Source of the DNA: Pseudognaphalium luteoalbum
Lineage: Eukaryota > Streptophyta > Magnoliopsida > Asterales > Asteraceae
Assembly (NCBI GenBank): GCA_963422505.1
Contig: OY730196.1
Coordinates: 62,216,320-62,280,319 of the forward strand
DNA: 64,000 nucleotides
Direction of reading: 5' to 3'
The translations under genes were made by a program, and so were the position numbers. This document shows positions 44,145-55,273 of this stretch, piece by piece (position 1 is the stretch's first letter; each line of letters starts with the position of its first letter). Below the pieces are notes generated by a model, which had not been told where the DNA came from, made no database searches, and saw nothing but the letters and a program-made list of their open reading frames with translations.

Positions 44145-46109
44145 TGTAACACCCCTCTTTTAGGATCAACAATATTATATTATTTTACTCGGAAGCGTAA
44201 TAATTTAAAATATATTTATATACTGTACATTATAATAATGTACATACACAGTTACACATTCAAATCATACCAACTTAGAACTGTTTAAAACTACATATGT
44301 CGGGGTATTATATATTACAAACCCAGATTTATAACAAAACCATATCAGAGTTAAAATCTGTCAGACATTCCCTGCGAAAGCATCCTTTCCTGACACCCAC
44401 ATATATATATCAAAAACCTGCAGGAAGTAGGATAAGGGATTAGCACGAAGCTAAGTGAATGAATTTATCACACACAAATCAACTTAGCATAACAATCTGT
44501 TTACAGCAAATACTAGTAAACACAATCTTTTTCAATGAGGATCGGTGGCTCTTGGGATATCATAATACCCGGGGATTCCCAAAGAACACTTAACGTCAAT
44601 CTGTATGGCCATTACAGAATAGACCGATAACTATTGGTTATTAAACTCATACACAAGTCTCAAACACAACAAATGAATCAAAACCTGTGTAATTCACATA
44701 ATAACCAAAAAGTCCAACTACACGTTGACCTCAATTATCTGATACACATAGATTCACATTTCACGTAGATTCATAATCAATAATACAGATTAACTATCGT
44801 ATAATCAATCTACGTATACTTGTTGTAACCAAATAGTTACAACTAAATCGAAGGGTGAGTTCTAAATCCACTCACCGATACCTCTGTAGAATCCACACTC
44901 AGTTTCTAGTCACTGAGTCTTTGGAGTATCTGAAATATCATAAAAACACAAGTTAATAACTTGTTATCAATGAATAATACTTGTGTAAATGAACATATTG
45001 CATAAGTGATTATTTCATTTTCTGGAAGTTTATTGTCTTTAAATCATATGGTATTATACATAGCATTCAAATATCACAATTAAATTAACTAGACATGACA
45101 AAAGAACATATAAAACAACTGATTGAATCATGTTTTAGCCCATACCCGATCGGCTGGCTGATCATAGCCGATCGGCTATACCTTTACACTAGCTCGACCA
45201 ACGTTTACATTTTTTCCTTAGGTCAAGTTCTGTGGTCATTTTTGTCTAGCTTAGCCGTTCGGCTAAAAGAAGCCGTTCGGCTCATACACCTATACCCGAT
45301 CGGCTCAACTTGTATAGCCGATCGGCTAAGATGTTAAATTCGGTGTTTTTAGTTCGAGGTCAAGTTCTGTAACAATTTTCAACTAAAATACCCGTTAGGC
45401 TAACTTTAGCCGTTCGGTTCAATTTATTTACCCGATCGGCTCATTGGTCTCAGCCGATCGGCTGAAGGATAAAACCCAGAAAAACCTGCAACTTTCTAAT
45501 ATACTACAGCTCGAGTTAAATCTCTAAATCAAGAAACCCAACTTCACAATCAGTTATAATTTAACCAATTCATGTTTCTATCCTAAAAGGGATACCATAT
45601 GTTAACAATTAACGTCAAACAATTTGAATTAACAAATCAACTCAATCCATTCAACATAACAAACTTTTGAATTCACCAAAACAAACATCATACCTACACT
45701 TCCTGATGAAGATGATGATAACAAGCAAAAGATAAGCTAGATTTAGCTTACAATCACTTAGTTATGAATTCAGATTCAAGTTCTAGGTTTTTAATGTGTT
45801 AATAGTTTAAGCAGTGATAACCAGGAGAAGAAATGGAGTCGGTCTCCATTTTGTTTAGTTTAAATAGTTGGGTATTCTATACCCGTTCTAAATCTGTTAT
45901 CTGGAACCTAGAAATCTTTCGCGATAAGTGTTATTTTATGATACTGTCAACTATAGTAAATTAAAACAAGCAACAATTTACTATCCACAATAAGTCCTGA
46001 GACTTATTTACTTAAGTTTTTCCATAAACAAATAATATCAAAGAAATTCTAATTAATTAAATAATCAATTTAAATAGAGAATTACCAGAACCGACGAGAG
46101 GATGTTACA
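44145..46109 (-). repeat. 3' LTR of layer 4, 1965 bp
   Basis: Repeated at 50108-51729. It holds the AGCCGATCGGCT array (45141-45465). The 80-codon plus-strand frame at 45095-45337 recurs at 50715-50957 simply because the LTR is repeated. Confidence 0.93.
45141..45465. repeat. palindrome array, AGCCGATCGGCT / AGCCGTTCGGCT
   Basis: Perfect copies at 45166-45177 and near 45316 and 45453, alternating with CCCGATCGGCT and with the A/T-core variant AGCCGTTCGGCT. The array is repeated at 50757-51081 in the 5' LTR. Confidence 0.92.
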
Positions 46110-46145
46110 AATCTCCCCTCCTTTAGGAGATTTCGTCCCCGAAAT

Positions 46146-48506
46146 CTAAACTCGATCAAACAATCCAGGATATCTGGATTTCATAGACTCCTCGGTCTCC
46201 CAGGTCAAATTAGAACCTAAACTGTGTTTCCATTTCACTAACACTATCGGTATCTGTTTCTTTCTAAGCTTATTAACTTTTCTATCGAGAATTTTAATTG
46301 GTTCTTAAACTAATTTCTGATTCTGATCAACCTTCAAATCTTGTAAAGGAAGAATTTGAGATTGATCCTCGACATTACTCTTTCTCAAATAACAGATATT
46401 AAACGTGTCATGAATACCAGCAAGCTCAGGAGGGAGATCCAATGAAACTGATTGGTCATTAATCACCTGACGAATTCTGAAGGGACCAATGTATCTAGGT
46501 GTCAATTTACCTCGTTTCCCAAATCTAATAATGCCTTTCCACGGGGAGACTTTCAAATACACTAACTCACCTTCGGTAAAGGTAACCGGCCGTCTACGTG
46601 GGTCTGCATACTGTTTCTGTCTATCGCGTGCAGCTTTCAGCTTTTCTCGGGCGATGGCCACTTTGTCAGCAGTAATCTGTACAATGTCTGGGCCTGCAAA
46701 TTGCTTTTCTCCCGCTTCTAACCAACACGTGGGGGTACGACAATGACGACCATAAAGCATTTCATAAGGAGGCATACCAATACTGGAATGATAGGAATTA
46801 TTATAAGCAAACTCCACCAAAGGAAGGTGAGAATCCCAAGAACCTCCATACTCTAAGACACAAGCTCTGAGCATATCCTCTAACGTCTGAATAGTACGTT
46901 CTGACTGACCGTCTGTCTGAGGATGATAAGCCGTACTGAGATTAATACATGTACCCAACTCCTGTTGTAAACTCTGCCAGAAATGAGAAATAAATCGAGA
47001 ATCTCTATCTGATACAATCGACAATAGAATACCATGTCTCGAGACAATTTCATTAACATACAACTGAGCAAGTTTACTAAGTGAAGCAGTTTCACTAGTA
47101 GCTAGAAAATGTGCACTCTTGGTCAATCTGTCAACAATAACCCAAATCATGTCATTACCTCGAGATGTGCGTGGAAGTTTAGTCACAAAATCCATAGTTA
47201 AATGTTCCCACTTCCATTCTGGAATTTCTAACTGTTTCAACGACCCATATGGCTTTTGATGTTCAGCCTTGACTTGAGCACATATATGACAATTACCAAC
47301 AAACTTTGCAATATCAGTTTTCATTGTGGGCCACCAGTACAAAGGTTTTAAATTATTATACATCCGTGTACTACCAGGGTGGACAGACAACCGTGACTTG
47401 TGAGTTTCAGTCAACAGCATATCTCGAATATTACCAATCAGAGGAATCCAAACACGAGACTGAAAAGTCTTTAATCCTCTAGAATCGTCAACCAGTAAGT
47501 CTTTTCTTTTCAACATAATTTCCGACTTAAGATTATATTCCAACAAAGCTTCTAACTGTGCAGCTTTAATTTGATCCACTAAGTCAGAAGAAATATTAAC
47601 TCTCAGAAAATAAACTCGGTCAGAAGTACCTTTTCTGCTTAAAGCATCTGCAACAACATTTGCCTTCCCTGGATGGTAACGTATTTCACAATCATAATCT
47701 TTGATTAGTTCTAACCATCGCCTTTGACGCATATTCAGTTCTTTCTGTGAAAACACATACTGTAGACTTTTATGATCAGTACAAACAATGCATTTAGTAC
47801 CATATAAATAGTGTCTCCAAATTTTCAAAGCAAACACTACAGCTGCAAGTTCTAAATCATGAGTCGGGTAATTCTTTTCATGAGGTTTCAACTGGCGAGA
47901 AGCATAAGCAATAACTCTGTCTTTTTGCATAAGAACACTACCCAATCCAGCATAAGATGCATCACAATAAACGACAAAATCATCAGACCCATTAGGTAAT
48001 GCCAACACAGGAGCCTGACATAATAACTGTCTTAAAGTCTGAAAAGCTGTTTCCTGCTGATCAGTCCACACAAATTTCTCATTCTTACGGGTTAATTTAG
48101 TCAACGAGCTAGCAATTTTAGAAAAGTCTTTAATAAACTTCCGATAATAACCTGCCAAACCCAGAAAACTTTTTATTTCAGAAGCATTCTTTGGAGTTTT
48201 CCAGTTCATTACAACTTCAAGTTTAGAAGGATCAACTTTAACCCCATCATTACAAATAATATGACCCAGAAACTGTACCTCCCGAATCCAAAACTCACAT
48301 TTAGAAAATTTGGCATATAACTGTTCTCTTTTCAAGGTTTCAAGAACTAACCTCAAATGCATGGCATGTTCTGATTCGGACTTAGAATACACGAGAATAT
48401 CATCGATAAAAACAATTACAAACTTATCAAGAAAGGGTCGACATACTCGGTTCATTAAATCCATGAAAACTGCTGGAGCATTAGTCAAACCAAAAGGCAT
48501 CACCAA
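46146..48506 (-). pseudogene. reverse transcriptase C-terminal part, RNase H, integrase and chromodomain of layer 4
   Basis: A 733-codon open frame from VMPFGLTNAP carries the polymerase FIDD box, RNase H with the normal YCDAS, a zinc region (HPGS...CHIC), integrase residues in TMDFVTKLP, SDRDSRF and DGQSERT, and GKRGKLTPRYIGPF. It stops at TAA 46305 (a GAA-to-TAA type change). The chromodomain-like tail (LVKWKHSLGSNLTWE) continues in frame to TAG 46146. This is the best preserved pol in the window. Confidence 0.95.
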
Positions 48507-48937
48507 GAATTCATAATGACAGTACGAAAAGCAGTCTTTGGAATATCCTGTTCACGAACACGAACCTGATGGTAACCCGACTTCAAATCAATTTTAGAAT
48601 ATACAGAAGATCCTTGCAACTGATCAAACAAATCATCTATTCGAGGCATAGGATATTTATTCTTTACTGTTCTTTTGTTTAACTCCCGATAATCAATGCA
48701 CATTCTAAATGACCCATCTTTCTTTTTAACAAACAAAACTGGTGCACCCCAAGGAGAAGAACTCGGTCTAATAAAACCTCTATCCAATAACTCCTGTATC
48801 TGATTCATCATTTCTTGCATCTCAGACGGAGCTAATCTATAAGGAGCTTTAGCTACGGGAGAGGAGCCAGGAATAAGATCAATTTGATATTTAACTTCCC
48901 TTAACGGTGGTAAACCAGGTAAATCATCGGGAAACAC
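48500..48937 (-). pseudogene. reverse transcriptase N-terminal part of layer 4
   Basis: From FPDDLPGLPP through VKKKDGSFRMCIDYRELN to SKIDLKSGYHQ. A 7-base deletion near 48520 shifts the frame away from the next part, and the stop at 48938 (GAA-to-TAA type) separates it from protease. Confidence 0.93.
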
Positions 48938-50107
48938 TTACGGATATTCAGATACAACCGGAACATCGAAAATAGACTTCTTTTCTAATTTGGCATCGGT
49001 GACATAAGCTAGATAAGACTCACAACCTTTAGACATCGACTTCCTAGCTTTCATCATGGAAATCAGAGGAATACACTCACTATCCCGTTCTCCTCGAGCC
49101 ACAACGTATGACTCTTCAGAGATTGGGATTCTAATCAGTTTATGGTGGCAATCTATACTTGCTTTAAACTGACTTAACCAATCCATGCCAATAATCACAT
49201 CAAAACTTGGAATCGGCATTAACAGAAATGAAATTGGAAAAGTCTGACCATCTATCACAATATTAGCTCCAGTCACCGAGGTGGTAACAGGTACTAAATT
49301 GCCACTATCAATTTCTACTTCTAAGGGCTTAGTTATCACAGTAGGGATCAGTTTCAACTTATCACAGAAACACACAGATATAAAAGAACAATTTGCTCCA
49401 GAATCAAATAATACACGAGCCGGTACAGAGTTTATAAGAAAAGTACCAGTAATCATGTCATCTGTGTGGACAGCCTCATCGACTGTCATCTGAAAATCCC
49501 TACTCGTCGCTGGCGGAGGATTCTTCCGCCTTTGACCGGAAGATGACAAACTCCCGACCGAACCAGAACTCTGTCTTCCTGCCTCAGGACACTGACCAAC
49601 CCGATGTCCTTCTTTCTTACAGTTCCAACATACATAATTGGTAAACTTACAATTCTTAAACTCATGACCCAATTCACCACATTTAACACATTTGTTCGTC
49701 TGAATTGTACAGGGACCAGTATGTTTAGATCGACAAGAAGTACACCAGTTAGAACTTCCAGAGGAACCACTTTTATTACTAAATCTCTGACCCTGACGAT
49801 TACCCTGCCATCTTGACTTTCCTTTACCCGAAGACTCTGTTCTAGTTCTTGGAAATGAAGAAGAAGTACTTCTAACTTGAGATTCTTGAAAACCTCTAAT
49901 ATCACTATCAACCGAACGTGCAAGAGTAAACGCCTGGGATAAATTACTAGCTAACCTTACTGTAGTACGATAATTATGGTGTAAGGTTTCCACAAACTGT
50001 TCGATTCTGGTTTTCTCATCAGGAACCCAATGTTGTACAAACCGTAGTTTCTCCGAAAACTGGGTGATTAACTCATCGATAGTCATCTTATCGGTTAATT
50101 GAAGATT
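48938..50107 (-). pseudogene. gag C-terminal part and protease of layer 4
   Basis: Gag remains from MTIDELITQFSEKLRF, two CCHC knuckles (CVKCGELGHEFKNC, CWNCKKEGHRVGQC) and an aspartic protease with LFDSGAN. The open frame runs another 48 bp to 50155, but those residues come from the LTR joined by the deletion. Confidence 0.92.
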
Positions 50108-51729
50108 CATAACAATCTGTTTACGGCAAATACTAGTAAACACGATCTTTTTCAATGAGGATCGGTGGCTCTTGGGATATCATAATACCCGGGGATTCCC
50201 AAAGAACACTTAACGTCAATCTGTATGGCCATTACAGAATAGACCGATAACTATTGGTTATTAAACTCATACACAAGTCTCAAACACAACAAATGAATCA
50301 AAACCTGTGTAATTCACATAATAACCAAAAAGTCCAACTACACGTTGACCTCAATTATCTGATACACATAGATTCACATTTCACGTAGATTCATAATCAA
50401 TAATACAGATTAACTATTGTATAATCAATCTACGTATACTTGTTGTAACCAAATAGTTACAACTAAATCGAAGGGTGAGTTCTAAATCCACTCACCGATA
50501 CCTATGTAGAATCCACACTCAGTTTCTAGTCACTGAGTCTTTGGAGTATCTGAAATATCATAAAAACACAAGTTAATAACTTGTTATCAATGAATAATAC
50601 CTGTGTAAACGAACATATTGCATAAGTGATTATTTCATTTTCTGGAAGTTTATTGTCTTTAAATCATATGGTATTATACATAGCATTCAAATATCACAAT
50701 TAAATTAACTAGACATGACAAAAGAACATATAAAACAACTGATTGAATCATGTTTTAGCCCATACCCGATCGGCTGGCTGATCATAGCCGATCGGCTATA
50801 CCTTTACACTAGCTCGACCAACGTTTACATTTTTTCCTTAGGTCAAGTTCTGTGGTCATTTTTGTCTAGCTTAGCCGTTCGGCTAAAAGAAGCCGTTTGG
50901 CTCATACACCTATACCCGATCGGCTCAACTTGTATAGCCGATCGGCTAAGATGTTAAATCCAGTGTTTTTAGTTCGAGGTCAAGTTTTGTAACAATTTTC
51001 AACTAAAATACCCGTTAGGCTAACTTTAGCCGTTCGGTTCAATTTATTTACCCGATCGGCTCATTGGTCTCAGCCGATCGGCTGAAGGATAAAACCCAGA
51101 AAAACCTGCAACTTTCTAATATACTAAAGCTCGAGTTAAATCTCTAAATCAAGAAACCCAACTTCACAATCAGTTATAATTTAACCAATTCATGTTTCTA
51201 TCCTAAAAGGGATACCATATGTTAACAATTAACATCAAACAATTTGAATTAACAAATCAACTCAATCCATTCAACATAACAAACTTTTGAATTCACCAAA
51301 ACAAACATCATACCTACACTTCCTGATGGAGATGATGATAATAAGCAAAAGATAAGCTAGATTTAGCTTACAATCACTTAGTTACGAATTCAGATTCAAG
51401 TTCTAGGTTTTTAATGTGTTAATAGTTTAAGCAGTGATAACCAGGAGAAGAAATGGAGTCGGTCTCCATTTTGTTTAGTTTAAATAGTTGGGTATTCTAT
51501 ACCCGTTCTAAATCTGTTGTCTGGAACCTAGAAATCTTTCGCGATAAGTGTTATTTTATGATACTGTCAACTATAGTAAATTAAAACAAGCAACAATTTA
51601 CTATCCACAATAAGTCCTGAGACTTATTTACTTAAGTTTTTCCATAAACAAATAATATCAAATAATTTCTAATTAATTAAATAATCAATTTAAATAGAGA
51701 ATTACCAGACCCGACGAGAGGATGTTACA
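50108..51729 (-). repeat. 5' LTR of layer 4, truncated
   Basis: Same 1622 bp length as its counterpart 44488-46109, with no indels. The sense 3' end (R/U5 side, 343 bp) is missing. Confidence 0.93.
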
Positions 51730-52592
51730 CCATAATATCTAGCTATCCTAGTGACATACTGTCCTCCACATATACTACTGGTCGATCTATACCCAGTGGC
51801 TCCTGTCGTCATCCAATGCAGTAATTTCCAGGGAACATTGATCAGTGTCCCCTGAATCATAGTGTGCAAGAAAAAGAAATCAGGATGGTAGACCTTCTCA
51901 GGTCCCGTGTGCCTGCCACAAATAGAAGATGACAACAACCTATGCAATAACCTATGAACAGGACTCCTCATGTGAATGTCAGAAGGTGCTCTCTCCCCAT
52001 AATCAACAATCGCTAAATCCCTCCAATAAGCAGCTATCTCCACAGATGATTACTGACCCACCATACCCGCAGTCAAATGATCCACAAAAAATGGGTTGTG
52101 GAGCTCATCTATTGTATAGAGCCCCACAGCAATACTAAACTCAATCAAACTCATCGTCCTAGGCTGACCTCCTAAATAAAAAGAAATTGATGGCTGGTCA
52201 AACTGCCTAAACGTGGAATCAAACCTAAGGGTAGTATAAAACTCAATAACAAGCTCTCTATAGATAACCTCCTGAATCTGAAATAAACGAAACCAAGCCT
52301 GTGATACAAAACCAACATCACCTGATGGTAAAATATAACTCTGAGTCATCAGCCTCCTCAGCATAACATCTCCAGTCTCCCCGTCCTGGCGAGGATCAAT
52401 AACTCTCTCCATGAGAGACCAATCTAGTACCTCTGGAACCTCAACAGGCTGTGCCACCAACTCCAGTAATCTGTCAGCGTACTCTGTCCTGCGCTCCTGA
52501 GTGACAGACTCATGCTCGAATCTCAAAAATGTATGTAATTGGAAGTCATCTCTGGCTAACAGTGAAAGTCCTCTCTGTCGTCTCGTAGCCAT

Positions 52593-53617
52593 ATCTTTGA
52601 TGCGAAAAATGTAAAAACGAATGAGATGATGATGATAATGTGATGCCCGTTCGTGTGTGTGAAATGTGTGTGTTTTGTGGGTGTAAAAATGGCAGAAACC
52701 GGAAGGTTTATGGTTTTAGGCGGAAAAGAGTCCAACCGTCGGTTGGATTTTTCCCCAACCGCCGGTTGGTTCAAAAATTGGGCTCAGGCCGTTCGGCCCG
52801 AAATTTTATTTGGGCTTAATTATTTTAATTAATTCTTTTTAGCCCATTTACTATTAATACGTATTTTAAACATTTTTTAAAATGCAATATTACTACAATA
52901 TACTATATTATTAACTATATACTAACAATACTTTATTTATACGTATTTTTAACGTACTTTTAAATGTAATATTATTATAAATGCAATATACAATATTGTT
53001 ACATATTAACTATATACTATTTGTATCTTATTTAAAGAAAGTAAATGTATTTGAAAAGAAGACTTACCATTTCGTTCCTCCAATTAATATAAATACATGC
53101 ATTGCTGTTAGTTGTTACGAGCAATAGATATATATAAACCCATTTTGGTATACATAGATTTATAATCAGTGATTGTGTCGACTCATTCACTGTCTAAAAA
53201 TTCAATTGTCGACTTTATCGAATTTCAAATATATTATTTCAATCTATTTGTCACCAAAATATCAAATTTAATATACCTGCAACTTTGTAATCAATGTTAA
53301 GCATACATTCAAAATTTATAGTATTAATTCTCTTTAAGTATTTTAAATCAAACTCTTATCACTATTGCAACTCGTGTAAAAATCAATTCTAAATACTTAG
53401 CTTTCTAATATTTGTGTAGCTAATACAAATAAAGAAGAGATAAACATATAAATCTGAAAGCAATAAACTTTATATTAAATAAGCACGAAATTAACAATAA
53501 ATTCCAATTATTCAAATAAAATTTAAATCCTAAAAATAGAAAAAAAAAATTTAACTAGCTATTAAAAATGAAAAAGTTGCAAATGATCTTCAGAAGTGAT
53601 TTTGTTGGTCTTCAATC
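52593..53617 (-). other. spacer between ORF X and ORF1 of layer 3
   Basis: AT-rich, no coding region. CCAACCG(C/T)CGGTTGG palindromes at 52733-52768 match those in the LTR, so the motif is also present in the internal region. Confidence 0.6.
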
Positions 53618-54850
53618 CTAATTCCCATAGATAGGTTTTCCAAAATTCTCAGGATAAATTCTTCGAAAATGCACATAGATTTTATTAGCTAACTCGGGTA
53701 TTGGTGAAGCAAATTCAGAGAAACTCTCATGATGAATTCTTTCAGCGTTCTCCGTTTCTATGAGCATGGTAGCTATTCTTTTTACCTTTTTAGCTATTCT
53801 ACCATCTTCGTCTGTGCACAAGTAGTTGTCTTCAATTTTCGTTTCACGTTCTACATGATTGTGCCTTAACGAATCTAATAACCCATAGAACCCTAAATGT
53901 ATATCATGATAATCATATGTGATGTGGGTTCTCACTGCTGTTCCTATATCCTTTAAGATCCTATTATAGTATCCTTCTTGATGATCTGTTGTTAACCCAG
54001 AATACCTAAAAGTATCTACTAAATGATAATAAACCTCTGATAGTCCTAGATGAAAAAGGTTATTTCTTTGATTATAGTGAACTCCAGGGTAAGCTAGTTG
54101 CAACTCCTTCTTAGCATAAGTGATCAAGTTTGCCATTGGTTCATCAGAAAAATACTCAGGAATTGTACGTGTAATTTCATCACATTCTCCATAGTAAAAT
54201 TCATCAATAATGTCTTGAATGTAGAACTCCACTGTACAAACTATGACGAATCTTCCAGAATCAATGTGTTCTCTAGCCTTTATCGAATTGAAGAAGTTTT
54301 GAAAGTTCCTTAGCAAGCATATGTTAGCCATATTGCTCAAATTTCCAGTGGCATACTCTATTATTTCCTTCAGTGCTCTTAACATTTCTCTTTGCTTCTC
54401 AGAATAAGGAAACAAAGATTTCTCAAATGTCTTATACACATAAGTGTACTTCAACAGCTGTTCTTCACAAAAAGTTGGATCTACATCTTCACTCACAATA
54501 TCATATTTCAGCTCATTCACATAGTTGATAAAATCATCCGTGTCTCTGGTTTCATTAGATATAACCCAAGCAGTGAATTGTTTTTCCATCTTCTTAATCA
54601 ACTCTTTTTGATAATCAGTATATTCTAAAGTAGACCTACGTACGAGTTCCATAACAAATCTAATCTCATCCTCATGGTCATCCAAGTAATCAAACATGTC
54701 TTCCTTGGTTGAAATCACAGGAGGATGTTCAAAACACTCGTCTTCAGTTGTCAGCCGGATTTTCTTGTTTGGTTTAAAAGAATGGTCGTCTATCTCTATA
54801 TCTTTAAAATTCTCATTATCACTTCCAAAGTCCACTTGCATCGACTCCAT
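53618..54850 (-). CDS. ORF X, copy 2: unknown conserved protein of Athila-like elements
   Basis: An intact 410-codon frame from ATG 54850 (MESMQVDF), about 400 bp downstream of the primer site and upstream of ORF1. The N terminus (1-60) is acidic with a KPNKKIR stretch that could be a nuclear signal. The rest looks helical and charged, with no signal peptide, membrane segment, zinc knuckle or catalytic motif. It is homologous to 8975-9973 (FPYS at residue 147, ATGN at 167, CTDEDG near 345). Three parts (about 77-118, 147-190, 283-334) share the pattern aromatic-x-x-x-Q-x-x-(L/I) with a following helix and may be repeats. Position before gag recalls the extra 5' ORF of Ogre elements, but I see no sequence tie. 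Function unknown. Confidence 0.8.
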   Translation of the reverse strand: MESMQVDFGSDNENFKDIEIDDHSFKPNKKIRLTTEDECFEHPPVISTKEDMFDYLDDHEDEIRFVMELVRRSTLEYTDYQKELIKKMEKQFTAWVISNETRDTDDFINYVNELKYDIVSEDVDPTFCEEQLLKYTYVYKTFEKSLFPYSEKQREMLRALKEIIEYATGNLSNMANICLLRNFQNFFNSIKAREHIDSGRFVIVCTVEFYIQDIIDEFYYGECDEITRTIPEYFSDEPMANLITYAKKELQLAYPGVHYNQRNNLFHLGLSEVYYHLVDTFRYSGLTTDHQEGYYNRILKDIGTAVRTHITYDYHDIHLGFYGLLDSLRHNHVERETKIEDNYLCTDEDGRIAKKVKRIATMLIETENAERIHHESFSEFASPIPELANKIYVHFRRIYPENFGKPIYGN

Positions 54851-55249
54851 TTCTTAATAACAGTTAAATTTCTCTGTGCACATAAAATAGCACATATTTT
54901 AGATTACTTATCTAATCCTATTCTATCTAAAGTGATTTATTATACATATTGAATAACTATATTAATTTCTTATAGATTGCTTAATCAAAAGATCTCGGTA
55001 GCTCCATTGATAGTACACAAAAGCGGAGAAACAGGTCAGCGCGAAACATGTTAAAAACCTATTTCTTTCGAGAAGCACCTTTCCTCTTATATGATAAATC
55101 AATGAGGTAGGGCTGAACTCTCCTTTATACCTTTGTTTTTGTTAGTATTCTCAATGGGTGAGCCGATATTTCTTATTGATTTTGCAACACATTAGAAAAA
55201 TATAATTGTTTTACAGGGAAAATAGTTAGTTCAAAATAAAATACACCGC

Positions 55250-55267
55250 TCCCCGGCAGCGGCGCCA
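55250..55267 (-). other. primer binding site, tRNA-Asp type
   Basis: Minus strand TGGCGCCGCTGCCGGGGA, six bases after the 5' LTR end, complementary (about one mismatch, from memory) to the 3' end of plant aspartate tRNA, as in Athila elements. Confidence 0.82.
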
Positions 55268-55273
55268 AAAACT

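Larger units (their letters stand above)
44145..51729 (-). mobile_element. layer 4: chromovirus, 7585 bp, TSD CCATA
   Basis: TGTAACACCCC...GATGTTACA with CCATA at 44140-44144 and 51730-51734. 3' LTR 44145-46109 is complete. The 5' LTR (50108-51729) lacks 343 bp, and the primer site, leader and gag N terminus are also gone: gag sequence meets LTR sequence at about 50108. The two LTRs differ at 19 of 1622 aligned positions by my count. Domain content gag-PR-RT-RH-INT-chromodomain as in the left chromovirus. Confidence 0.93.
43590..52592 (-). pseudogene. Athila ORF1-like protein, split by layer 4
   Basis: Part one runs from ATG 52592 (MATRRQRG) to the insertion at 51730 and part two from 44144 to 43590; dropping layer 4 and one CCATA joins them in the same frame (RIARYYG to LIAADF). 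The protein is of the ATHILA ORF1 type (a conserved YRELV.EFYTTLRF segment and a YLGG...MSLIEFSIAVGLY segment, about residues 115-165), thought to be gag-related. The C-terminal part is proline/arginine-rich (GRGRARGRGRGRG) followed by a heptad-like FEQRFDRFE segment. An in-frame TAA at 52047-52049 (residue 181) had already stopped it. It sits after ORF X, starting about 1 kb downstream. Confidence 0.82.

Noticed and set aside
45095..45337. 80-codon plus-strand frame duplicated at 50715-50957
   Set aside because: The duplication is the LTR pair of layer 4; the frame is antisense to the element and contains the palindrome array.
50100..50125. 16-bp microhomology (CATAACAATCTGTTTA) at the layer 4 LTR-gag junction
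   Set aside because: On rechecking, that string is simply the start of the LTR match in both LTRs; gag similarity ends at about the CAT, leaving at most about 3 bp of microhomology.
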